Of a stretch of DNA of 53,255 nt, positions 33,812 through 42,029 are shown piece by piece (position 1 is the stretch's first letter; every line of letters starts with the position of its first letter). The notes under the pieces were generated by a model. That model did not search any database. It saw only the letters and a list, made by a program, of their open reading frames with translations, and was not told where the DNA came from. The stretch covers positions 1 to 53,255 of the forward strand of contig VXRL01000013.1 in assembly GCA_009838515.1 (NCBI GenBank), read 5' to 3'. Both the position numbers and the translations under genes were made by a program. This DNA comes from Terriglobia bacterium (GTDB taxonomy: Bacteria > Acidobacteriota > Terriglobia > Bryobacterales > UBA6623).

Positions 33812-34234
33812 AGGACCGGGCGCGGACGCAGCGTCTGCCGATCCTGATTGAATGCGGCGAGATTTCGTCCAATTGTGCTGCGCTTGTTGCCACGGTTCGC
33901 AACCGAACGCAGCTTCGTTGAAAGCTGCGATTCCACTCGATCATCGCCGTTAGCCGAGAATATCACGGCGCACGTTGCGACTCGAAAAGGGGAACGCCGG
34001 GCCGCCGCGTACTTACGACGACGCGCAGGGCGCCTCGCCGCTCAACCGCGGCTTGCGGGAGCACTCCCGAGGCATCATGTAGCGGAGCACGCGCACCCTC
34101 GGCCGGGCCAAGGCCTCTCTCGGAGCCCCGTCAGTCGGTCAGATTCGCTCGGGACGCGGTCGTGCATGGGCCCGGCAGCGGCTTCCGGGAGGAGCCATGG
34201 TGCGCGAAGGCTTGTCCTGGCGCACTATGATTCC
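33812..34234. other. Intergenic, no gene seen
   Basis: About 420 bases between the RND pump and the exported TIM-barrel gene, both on the minus strand. A TGATATTCT (extended -10 type) at 33957-33964 on the minus strand could serve the pump gene, with no clear -35. An AGCTT-6-AAGCT inverted repeat lies at about 33911-33926. No gene. Confidence 0.4.
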
Positions 34235-35449
34235 CTATCTCTTCTTGCCCCTCCCAGAGGTAGATGGCGGTCGCCTTAACACGATCCTCGCGATTCCCTC
34301 CAGCATGGCCCGGAAATACGCCCGACGCCGCGTGTCGGCAGGCCATGAGTCTTCGAACACTGCGCTGTCCGCCAGCTCGTAGTCGAACGGAAACCGATTC
34401 GCCGTCAAGGCCGGCACGAAACTCCAACCGGCGGCCCCTTCCAAGTAGGCTTGCGCAATCGACGACTCGCGTGCCAGCTCAGCATTGGTCGCGGCGGCGC
34501 CACTGCTGTCACTCACCATCAATACCGGCCGCCCGTATTGCTTGAATTGCTTGGAACGCGCCAGCTTCTCCGAAGGCGTGCGGCCATCACCCTGCAGCAG
34601 GACCAGGTCGCACAGGCGCGCGAGGGACATCGGGTAGAGCATCCCAGAACCGCTGGAAGCGCCAATCGGCAAGCTGAACGAGGCGTGCTGAAACTGCTCC
34701 CGGACGGCGCGAATCAAAAGCTCTACATAGCGCGGGACGAAGCGGCGATGGTCCCAGCGACCCTCGGGCTCGTCCCATGCATCGGCGACGTCGACGATGA
34801 CATTGCGGGCGTCGCGTTCGATGAGGTGCCGGGCGACGTTGCCAGCTGCGGCGACGATGGCCTCGGGCGACTCCAGAACCTCGTCTTGGTCTTGCTGGAA
34901 GAGGACCAAGCACACGATTAGACCGCGTTGGTCGGCCGCCTCGAGCAGTTTGTCCAGCCGGGCCGTCCACTCCGGCTTCAACGATCCGTCGGGATTGTAG
35001 GCGCTGACCAAGGCTCCGGCCTTCTCCCCAAGATCGGCGCTTACGCCCCTCCGAACGCCGTTGGACTCGCCCTCGTAGCGGGGATTTCCGCCTTGCAGGC
35101 CGACCACGATGCCGGCCACGCCGTGCTGCTTGTAGACATCTAGGCGCTCGATCACGCGATCGGTGTTCGCGCCAGGATCGAACGGCCGCTCGTTGAGCCA
35201 CTCGTCATCGAAGATGGCTTGGGTTACGCGAACAAGCGCGAGGCTACCCCTGACCTTGCCCCGGAAGCGCCCGCCCGCATACGTCGGGCTCCAGTCTGCG
35301 GCCGGGCCGCCACGCACATAGAAGCGATCCGCTCCATAGCGTGGCCCGAGCATCGACCCCGTGGCGATTTCGATCGCAGCTACGGGCACAGCGAACAGCA
35401 AGAGCAGTCCGGCCAGCACCGGACAGCTGAAGTACGACGTCAGCCTCAT
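34235..35449 (-). CDS. Exported (beta/alpha)-barrel protein, glycoside-hydrolase-like, function unknown
   Basis: A 404-residue protein with a signal peptide (residues 8-25, MRLTSYFSCPVLAGLLLLFAVPVAA) and a fold with alternating beta strands and helices (IERLDVYKQHGVAGIVVGLQGG, RLDKLLEAADQRGLIVCLVLF, NVIVDVADAWDEPEG, FSLPIGASSGSGMLYP, DLVLLQGDG). This looks like the TIM-barrel of glycoside hydrolases of the DUF4038/GH5-like kind, but I cannot place catalytic glutamates with confidence. The WDEPEGRWDH segment may hold an acid residue. Exported, so probably periplasmic or surface. It is divergent from the sugar isomerase at 35604. Confidence 0.6.
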   Translation of the reverse strand: MRLTSYFSCPVLAGLLLLFAVPVAAIEIATGSMLGPRYGADRFYVRGGPAADWSPTYAGGRFRGKVRGSLALVRVTQAIFDDEWLNERPFDPGANTDRVIERLDVYKQHGVAGIVVGLQGGNPRYEGESNGVRRGVSADLGEKAGALVSAYNPDGSLKPEWTARLDKLLEAADQRGLIVCLVLFQQDQDEVLESPEAIVAAAGNVARHLIERDARNVIVDVADAWDEPEGRWDHRRFVPRYVELLIRAVREQFQHASFSLPIGASSGSGMLYPMSLARLCDLVLLQGDGRTPSEKLARSKQFKQYGRPVLMVSDSSGAAATNAELARESSIAQAYLEGAAGWSFVPALTANRFPFDYELADSAVFEDSWPADTRRRAYFRAMLEGIARIVLRRPPSTSGRGKKR

Positions 35450-35552
35450 GCCGATTCGGGGAAGACTAGAGACTTGGTGATAGTACCACGGAGACAGCGC
35501 TCTGGCTGGCGCGATGGTAGCCGGGGCGCGGCGGCAAGCCCGGACAGCGGTT

Positions 35553-35561
35553 TGCTAAACT
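35553..35561 (+). promoter_or_regulatory. Extended -10 candidate before the sugar isomerase
   Basis: TGC-TAAACT: an extended -10 of the TGn type, with a strong AAGGAGA ribosome site at 35584-35590, 12-13 bases before the ATG at 35604. No good -35. Confidence 0.35.
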
Positions 35562-35603
35562 TCGATTTCTCGCGTTCCCATTACAAGGAGACTCTCACAC
35601 TTC

Positions 35604-36596
35604 ATGGCTAGACCCGTCACCCTGTTCACCGGCCAATGGGCCGACCTCCCGCTTGAGGTGCTCGCGCCGAAGGCGAAGTCATGGGGCTACGATGGCCTCG
35701 AACTCGCATGCTGGGGCGACCACATGGACGTCTCCAAGGCTGCCACGGACCTAGACTACTGTGCCAAGCAGAGGGCCATCCTCGAGGACAACGGACTGCA
35801 ACTGTTCGCGATCTCGAACCACTTGGCGGGGCAGCTCGTGTGCGATCCCAACGACGACGAGCGCTCCGACCTGTTCGCTCCGGACGAAGTCGCGGGCGAT
35901 CCTGAGGGCAAGCGCCAATGGGCGGTGCAGGCAATGAAAGACACTGCCCGATGCGCCAGCAACCTAGGCCTCAAGGTCGCCAACGGCTTCACCGGTTCAT
36001 CGATCTGGCATATGCTGTACAGCTTCCCGCCGGTGTCCGACGAGATGATCGATGCCGGATTCGCCTACTTTGCCGAGATGTTCAACCCGATCCTAGATGT
36101 CTTCGACGAGGTCGGCGTCAGATTCGGCTTGGAAGTGCACCCGACCGAGATCGCCTTCGACATCTACACGGCGCACCGCGCCTTGGAGGCAGTCGGCCAT
36201 CGCGAGGCATTCGGCTTCAATTTCGACCCCAGCCACCTGCACTGGCAGCAGGTGGACCCGGTGATCTTCATCCGCGAGTTCAAGGACCGGATCTACCACG
36301 TCCACATGAAGGACGCGGCCCTCCAGCTCGACGGCAAGTCCGGCATCCTGGCGTCGCATCTGAACTTCGGGCACCAGGACCGCGGCTGGGACTTCCGATC
36401 ACTCGGCCGGGGCGGGGTCGACTTCGAGGAAATCATCCGCGCGCTGAACCACATCGGCTACGACGGACCCCTGTCCATCGAGTGGGAGGACAGCGGCATG
36501 GAGCGGGAAGCCGGCGCGGCCGAGGCGTGCGAGTTCACCAAGAGCGTCGACTTCCAGCCGTCCACGGTCGCCTTCGACGCAGCGTTCGAAGAATAG
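35604..36596 (+). CDS. Sugar phosphate isomerase/epimerase-like TIM barrel
   Basis: A 330-residue xylose-isomerase-like barrel. The metal ligands of the family are visible: GLEVHPTEI (Glu at about 175), NFDPSHL (Asp at about 206), HVHMKD (His at about 232), IEWED (Glu at about 292). Enzymes of this fold isomerise or epimerise sugars, inosose or hydroxypyruvate. No leader. It is followed within 30 bases by the YhdT-like and SSS transporter genes on the same strand, suggesting the transporter imports its substrate. Ribosome site AAGGAGA is about 13 bases before the ATG. Confidence 0.88.
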   Translation: MARPVTLFTGQWADLPLEVLAPKAKSWGYDGLELACWGDHMDVSKAATDLDYCAKQRAILEDNGLQLFAISNHLAGQLVCDPNDDERSDLFAPDEVAGDPEGKRQWAVQAMKDTARCASNLGLKVANGFTGSSIWHMLYSFPPVSDEMIDAGFAYFAEMFNPILDVFDEVGVRFGLEVHPTEIAFDIYTAHRALEAVGHREAFGFNFDPSHLHWQQVDPVIFIREFKDRIYHVHMKDAALQLDGKSGILASHLNFGHQDRGWDFRSLGRGGVDFEEIIRALNHIGYDGPLSIEWEDSGMEREAGAAEACEFTKSVDFQPSTVAFDAAFEE

Positions 36597-36626
36597 GCAG
36601 CTCTGCGGGCGGAACCGAAAGCGCCA

Positions 36627-36860
36627 ATGCCTATTAGCGAGACGGGCGGTCCTGATTCGAGGCCCGCGCGCCGAGAAGCCCTCGAAGCCGGGCTGCTTTG
36701 GGCGCTGGCCCTTGTCACGACCGTGGGCCTGTCGTCCTGGCTGGGATCAGCGGATCCGGACTCGGTCGGCGGCGTGCCACGCTGGACAGCCTACGGCGTG
36801 TTCGGCCCTTGGCTGCTGTTCTTCTTGCTGCACCTCCGCTTCTGCCGCAGGCGCAGCTGA
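36627..36860 (+). CDS. Small membrane partner of SSS symporter (YhdT-like)
   Basis: A 77-residue protein with two membrane spans (LLWALALVTTVGLSSWLG and VFGPWLLFFLLHLRFC) separated by a short loop with GGVPRWTAYG. Small two-span proteins of the YhdT/DUF997 kind are encoded just before PanF-like sodium symporters; here the SSS gene follows 23 bases later. Expected role is assembly or regulation of the symporter. It sits between the isomerase and symporter in the same run. Assignment is by size, spans and position. Confidence 0.72.
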   Translation: MPISETGGPDSRPARREALEAGLLWALALVTTVGLSSWLGSADPDSVGGVPRWTAYGVFGPWLLFFLLHLRFCRRRS

Positions 36861-36883
36861 AACGGTATCGGGGCAGACGACTG

Positions 36884-38374
36884 ATGTACGAGGCAGCGCC
36901 ATCGGCGCGAGTCGCGTTCGCGGTCTACATCGCGCTGACCTTCCTGCTGGCCTATCTTGCCCGCCGCCAGTCTAGCGGGAGCGGCTTCCTGCGCGAGTTC
37001 TTCGTCGGGGGCCGGACAATCGGGCCCTGGGTGCTCGGCCTTACTTGGATCGCAACGTCGGCCAGTGGCGGGACGTTCATCGGCGCGCCTTCTCTCGGCC
37101 ACTCCTACGGCTGGTCGGTGATGCTGTGGATCTCCGGCTACATCGTGGTCGCCACCACCGGGTTCGGATTGCTCGGCAGGCGCATCGCCGAACTGGGCGA
37201 GAGAACGGGAGCGCTGACCTTCCCGGACCTGCTGCGCGACCGTTTCCAGAGCAAGGCGATCGGGGCGATCTCCGGTGTCGCGATGCTGATCCTGCACACG
37301 AGCTTCATCGTCGCTCAGTACATCGCCGGGGCCCGCGTTCTGGAAGCGGCTCTAGGCGTGCCTTACGCCTGGGGTGTGGCCGGCTTCGCGGTGATCGTCG
37401 GGCTATACACGGCGTACGGCGGCTTCCGGGCAGTGGCCTGGACAGACAGCTTTCAAGCCATCGTCATGCTTGTCGGAGTCCTTCTCACGGCCGGATTCGG
37501 GCTCTACAAGGTCGGCGGCATGCAAGCCGTTTACGACGGCTTGGCGGCGCAGTCGCCGGACTTGCTCACGCCCACCGGGCCCGAAGGATTCCTGCCGCTG
37601 TCGGCTGCTGTGTCGTTCTTCTTCGTCTGGCCGCTCGCAGTTGCCGGCCAGCCATCGCTGATCACGCGATTCCTAGCGTGCAAGGACGCTGCCTCGCTAC
37701 GCCGGGCTTCGCTCTTGATTGGCTGCTATGTCTTGCTGCTGTATCCGGCGGTGATCTTCGTCGGCATCGTAGGCCGCGTCCTAGTGCCGGAACTCGCCGC
37801 GAGCGATCACGCCATGCCGGCGACGATCGTCGCCGCGGTGCCGTCGGCGCTAGCGGGCCTGGTGCTGGCCGCCCCGATGGCAGCCATCATGTCCACGATC
37901 AGTTCGTTCCTCCTCGTGGCTGCAGGCGCGGTGGCACGCGACCTGTACCAGCGCAATGCGCGTACACCAGTCAGCGAGAAACGCACCAAGACTGCCACGC
38001 ATCTCTCCATCGCGCTCACCGGCATCGTGGCGGGAGTGTTCGCGCTCCGCCCGCCCGACTACCTGCAGTACATCGTGGTCTTCTCCGGGACAGGCCTGGC
38101 GGCTACTTTCCTCTTCCCCACCCTGCTGGCGGTGTACTGGACGCGCATGAACCGCACTGGCTGCATCGCCGGAATCCTAACGGGCTTCCTCTCATTCCTG
38201 TTCCAATACGCGCTGTTCGGCACACGAAGCTTCCTCGGACTGGATCCGTTCGTTTGGTCGCTGGCCGCTAGCGCGGCGGCGTGTGTCGTAGCCTCGAGGG
38301 CCGGCCAACCGGAGCCAGCCGCACTCTTGTCGAAGTACTTTTCCGACGAAGAAGTCGGAGGCTTGCAAACGTAA
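36884..38374 (+). CDS. Sodium:solute symporter (SSS/PanF-like)
   Basis: A 496-residue transporter with about 12-13 membrane spans of the SSS family. Signposts: REFFVGGRTIGPWVLGLTWIATSASGGTFIGAP (the sodium-site region after span 2), YTAYGGFRAVAWTDSFQ (the family's conserved signature near span 5-6) and APMAAIMSTISSFLLVAAGAVARDLYQR. Sodium-driven uptake of a small solute, possibly pantothenate, sugar or carboxylate. The ATG at 36884 was chosen because the longer frame from 36698 overlaps the small membrane gene. The following DNA carries a strong hairpin (38431-38453) that may end its transcript. Confidence 0.88.
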   Translation: MYEAAPSARVAFAVYIALTFLLAYLARRQSSGSGFLREFFVGGRTIGPWVLGLTWIATSASGGTFIGAPSLGHSYGWSVMLWISGYIVVATTGFGLLGRRIAELGERTGALTFPDLLRDRFQSKAIGAISGVAMLILHTSFIVAQYIAGARVLEAALGVPYAWGVAGFAVIVGLYTAYGGFRAVAWTDSFQAIVMLVGVLLTAGFGLYKVGGMQAVYDGLAAQSPDLLTPTGPEGFLPLSAAVSFFFVWPLAVAGQPSLITRFLACKDAASLRRASLLIGCYVLLLYPAVIFVGIVGRVLVPELAASDHAMPATIVAAVPSALAGLVLAAPMAAIMSTISSFLLVAAGAVARDLYQRNARTPVSEKRTKTATHLSIALTGIVAGVFALRPPDYLQYIVVFSGTGLAATFLFPTLLAVYWTRMNRTGCIAGILTGFLSFLFQYALFGTRSFLGLDPFVWSLAASAAACVVASRAGQPEPAALLSKYFSDEEVGGLQT

Positions 38375-38430
38375 GAGAAGCGGCTCCCGGACCGAAACAA
38401 GAAGAGCCGCAAGTATCGGAAGTGCTTTCA

Positions 38431-38453
38431 GACGGGCGGGCGGCCCGCCCGTC
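38431..38453. terminator. Perfect GC-rich hairpin between convergent genes (terminator-like)
   Basis: An 11-base arm GACGGGCGGGC, one central base, and its exact complement GCCCGCCCGTC. It lies midway between the SSS gene (plus) and Gfo/Idh gene (minus), so it could stop transcription from both sides. No U tract follows on either strand, so it may instead be a REP-like palindrome. Confidence 0.5.
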
Positions 38454-38468
38454 CAACGCCGGGTGCTG

Positions 38469-39770
38469 CTACAGTTCCAGCTTCCAAGGCTCGCGATAGT
38501 CGGTTCTCAGGTAGGTCTGGGCTTCCTTGTTTTCGGTCGTCTCGTTGACCGGATCCCAGTCGACCCGCTGTCGGCTGCGCAACGAAACGTTGCCGAGCAG
38601 CGCCATCGAGGTCGACTTATGCCCGATCTCTATGTCGCAGACGGGCCGATCGCGGTTGCGCACGGCGGCGATGAAGTCGCGCCAGTGGTCGTCTGTGCTG
38701 TGGTTTGCCGACTCGCCACGCGCTGCTTCCATGCGCCGCTCCACGCGCGGCTCGGGCTCGCGGTAGCGGCGCACCTCGGGAGTGATCTCCCAAAACGAAC
38801 GATTCACATAGAGCGTGCCCTCAGTGCCGTGGAATTGTATGCCATACCCAGGCTGCCCGCCACTGAAGGCGTTCGCGACGCGGTTCTCGTAAGTGCAAAC
38901 GAAGGTCGGGAACTCGTAGGTGGCCTGAATCGTGTCGGGAGTCTCGCGGTTGTCGGTCAGCGCGTACTTGCCGCCATAGGTGCAGATCGACCGCGGTCCG
39001 GGCTCGGCCATAGCCCACAGCACGATGTCGAGAAGGTGAATCCCCCAATCCGTCATCATGCCGCCGGCGTAGTCCCAGAACCAGCGGAAGTGGGCGTACT
39101 GGTAGGGGTTGACACCGAACCGGTTCTTGTTGAAGGGGCGTTCCGGGGCGGGCCCCAGCCACATGTCCCAATCCAGGCCTGCGGGCGGATCAGTGTCCGG
39201 TGGCACGCCGATCCCCTCCGGAAAGAGATTGGAGTAGTTCCATGTGCGCGCGAAGCTGATCGTGCCCAAGCGGCCGCTCTGCACGATGTCCTTGGCTTCC
39301 GCGAAGTGCTTGCCCGAGCGCTGCTGGGTGCCCACCTGCACGACGCGGTCGTACTTGCGGGCCGCCTTGACCATCATCTGGCCCTCGTGGACAGTCACCG
39401 AGATCGGCTTCTCGACGTAGACGTCCTTGCCAGCCTTGCACGCTTCCACGCTCATATACGCGTGCCAGTGGTCGGGCGTGGCGATCAGCACCGCATCGAT
39501 GTCCTTGTCCGCGATCAGATCCCGAAAGTCCGGGTAGATCTTCGCGTCTGGCACCATCTTCAGGGTCTCTTCGAGGTTCGGCTTGAACACCTCGCTAAGG
39601 GCGACAACTTGGATGTCGTCCGTCAGCCTGAGGACGCTGCGCAAGTTGTTGCGGCCGCGGCGGCCGCAGCCGATCACGCCCAGCCGGATCTTGTCACCGT
39701 GGTTGTCCCCGCGAGCGGAGCCAGCGGCGGCGAGCGCGGCCGAGGCCGCGACAAAAGTTCTGCGTTCCAT
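38469..39770 (-). CDS. Gfo/Idh/MocA-family oxidoreductase with Tat-type leader
   Basis: A 433-residue exported oxidoreductase. The leader is MERRTFVAASAALAAAGSARG (RR at 3-4, Tat-like). The Rossmann start IRLGVIGCGRRGRNN follows, then ALSEVFKPNLE, VLIATPDHWHAYMSVEACKAGKDVYVEKPISVT (EKP motif) and VQVGTQQRS. This leader plus fold is typical of planctomycete and acidobacterial glucose-fructose-oxidoreductase-like proteins; the substrate is usually unknown. ATG at 39770 was chosen because AGGGAAA lies upstream and the leader begins there; a longer frame from 39824 adds 18 residues. It is on the same strand as the mtnA operon, 107 bases after the small ORF. Confidence 0.86.
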   Translation of the reverse strand: MERRTFVAASAALAAAGSARGDNHGDKIRLGVIGCGRRGRNNLRSVLRLTDDIQVVALSEVFKPNLEETLKMVPDAKIYPDFRDLIADKDIDAVLIATPDHWHAYMSVEACKAGKDVYVEKPISVTVHEGQMMVKAARKYDRVVQVGTQQRSGKHFAEAKDIVQSGRLGTISFARTWNYSNLFPEGIGVPPDTDPPAGLDWDMWLGPAPERPFNKNRFGVNPYQYAHFRWFWDYAGGMMTDWGIHLLDIVLWAMAEPGPRSICTYGGKYALTDNRETPDTIQATYEFPTFVCTYENRVANAFSGGQPGYGIQFHGTEGTLYVNRSFWEITPEVRRYREPEPRVERRMEAARGESANHSTDDHWRDFIAAVRNRDRPVCDIEIGHKSTSMALLGNVSLRSRQRVDWDPVNETTENKEAQTYLRTDYREPWKLEL

Positions 39771-39877
39771 GAGATTTCCCTGCGGTATCGCCGTAGCAAA
39801 GGCGGAATTCCGCGTCCGCGGCATGCCCGGTTGTCACTATCTTCGCACCGTTGGCACCGGCACCCGCGCTACCGCGC

Positions 39878-40123
39878 TCAGCCGGCGCGCTCGTCCGACA
39901 CCGGGAGTTCGTGCTGGTCGTCCAGCTCTTCTAGCAAACGCAGCACCAGAGCCCGCTGGCCGTACTCGAAGTCACCCTTGGGGTCGTCAGGATCGTGAAT
40001 CGCCACCCACCGCCTGAGCAAGTCGGTCACCGGCTCGACGATAGCCTCCTCTGCTCCGGGTTCGAAACGCAAGGGAATCTCTGCATTGCGAACCGTGTCG
40101 GTCAGCAGGTCGGAGAATTTCAC
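39878..40123 (-). CDS. Small conserved-looking protein next to mtnA
   Basis: An 81-residue acidic protein (MKFSDLLTDTVRNAEIPLRFEPGAEEAIVEPVTDLLRRWVAIHDPDDPKGDFEYGQRALVLRLL...), mostly helical, 10 bases after the mtnA stop on the same strand, so likely co-transcribed. No recognised domain. It may be a helper or unrelated small protein; no toxin or antitoxin features are seen. Confidence 0.5.
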   Translation of the reverse strand: MKFSDLLTDTVRNAEIPLRFEPGAEEAIVEPVTDLLRRWVAIHDPDDPKGDFEYGQRALVLRLLEELDDQHELPVSDERAG

Positions 40124-40133
40124 CGCAGCACCT

Positions 40134-41210
<1,077 letters not shown>

Positions 41211-41237
41211 CGCGTGCCCGCCCGCGTAGCTCCAAGT

Positions 41238-42029
41238 CTAGCTAAGCCACCGCCCCATGCCGATCAATGCGACTAGGAGCATGCCGTTGTAGGCGGCATG
41301 CACGATGGTGCTCGCCATGGTGGAACCGCTGCGGATGCGGACAGCGCCGAAGGCGATGCCGACCAAGCCCAACACGACGAGCTGTGGCCACTGCCAGCCG
41401 TACTGGGAGCCGTGAAGGGCCGTGAAGACCGCACTGCTGATCAAGAGCGCGGCACCCGTTCCGTGCATCCGTTCCAAGGCACCGAACAGGAACCCGCGAA
41501 ACACCAGCTCTTCGATGCAAGGGGCTACGAAGACCCCGAAGAGACCGATTAGCCACAGCGCGGCGGGATCGGAGAGCAACTCGGTCATGGGGTTGGACGC
41601 AGTCCGGTCTCCGATGGCGATACTCAGCAGCGCAGAACCGAACGCTAGCAGCGCGCCCGTTCGGAAATAGGTCCTAGCCGAGCGCGGCAGCGGTTTCCAA
41701 GCCAGCCCTGTGCGCAGCGGCAGCCCATGGCGAACCGCCACCATGTACCAGAGACAGGCCAGCACTGGCAGCCAAGTCAACATTTGGAGCGGCACGACGA
41801 CGTGCGGCGACACCCTCAGCCGTTCCATCACCTCGTAGGGCTCGAAGTCCCCGCCCCGTCCGACGAATGCGACCGCCGCCGCAGTGACCAGCAGCTGCGC
41901 CAGCAGGGCCACGGCCACCAGCAACAGAATTTCGCGATAGCCCCAAGGCGCTTGCTGGCGGGGCGGGCTTCCGGGCGTGGCCTCATGGCCCGTCTCCGAT
42001 TCAATCCGGAACTGGAATTCGTCGCCCAC
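41238..42029 (-). CDS. CPBP-family intramembrane metalloprotease
   Basis: About 263 residues with six or seven membrane spans and the CPBP motifs: EELVFRG at about 170, a following histidine region (TALHGSQYGW) and the later HAAYNGM. This family (formerly Abi/CAAX protease) cuts prenylated or other membrane proteins or processes peptides. Start is GTG at 42029, overlapping the uvrA stop by one base (TAGTG). A longer frame from 42107 is rejected because it lies inside uvrA. Confidence 0.82.
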   Translation of the reverse strand: MGDEFQFRIESETGHEATPGSPPRQQAPWGYREILLLVAVALLAQLLVTAAAVAFVGRGGDFEPYEVMERLRVSPHVVVPLQMLTWLPVLACLWYMVAVRHGLPLRTGLAWKPLPRSARTYFRTGALLAFGSALLSIAIGDRTASNPMTELLSDPAALWLIGLFGVFVAPCIEELVFRGFLFGALERMHGTGAALLISSAVFTALHGSQYGWQWPQLVVLGLVGIAFGAVRIRSGSTMASTIVHAAYNGMLLVALIGMGRWLS

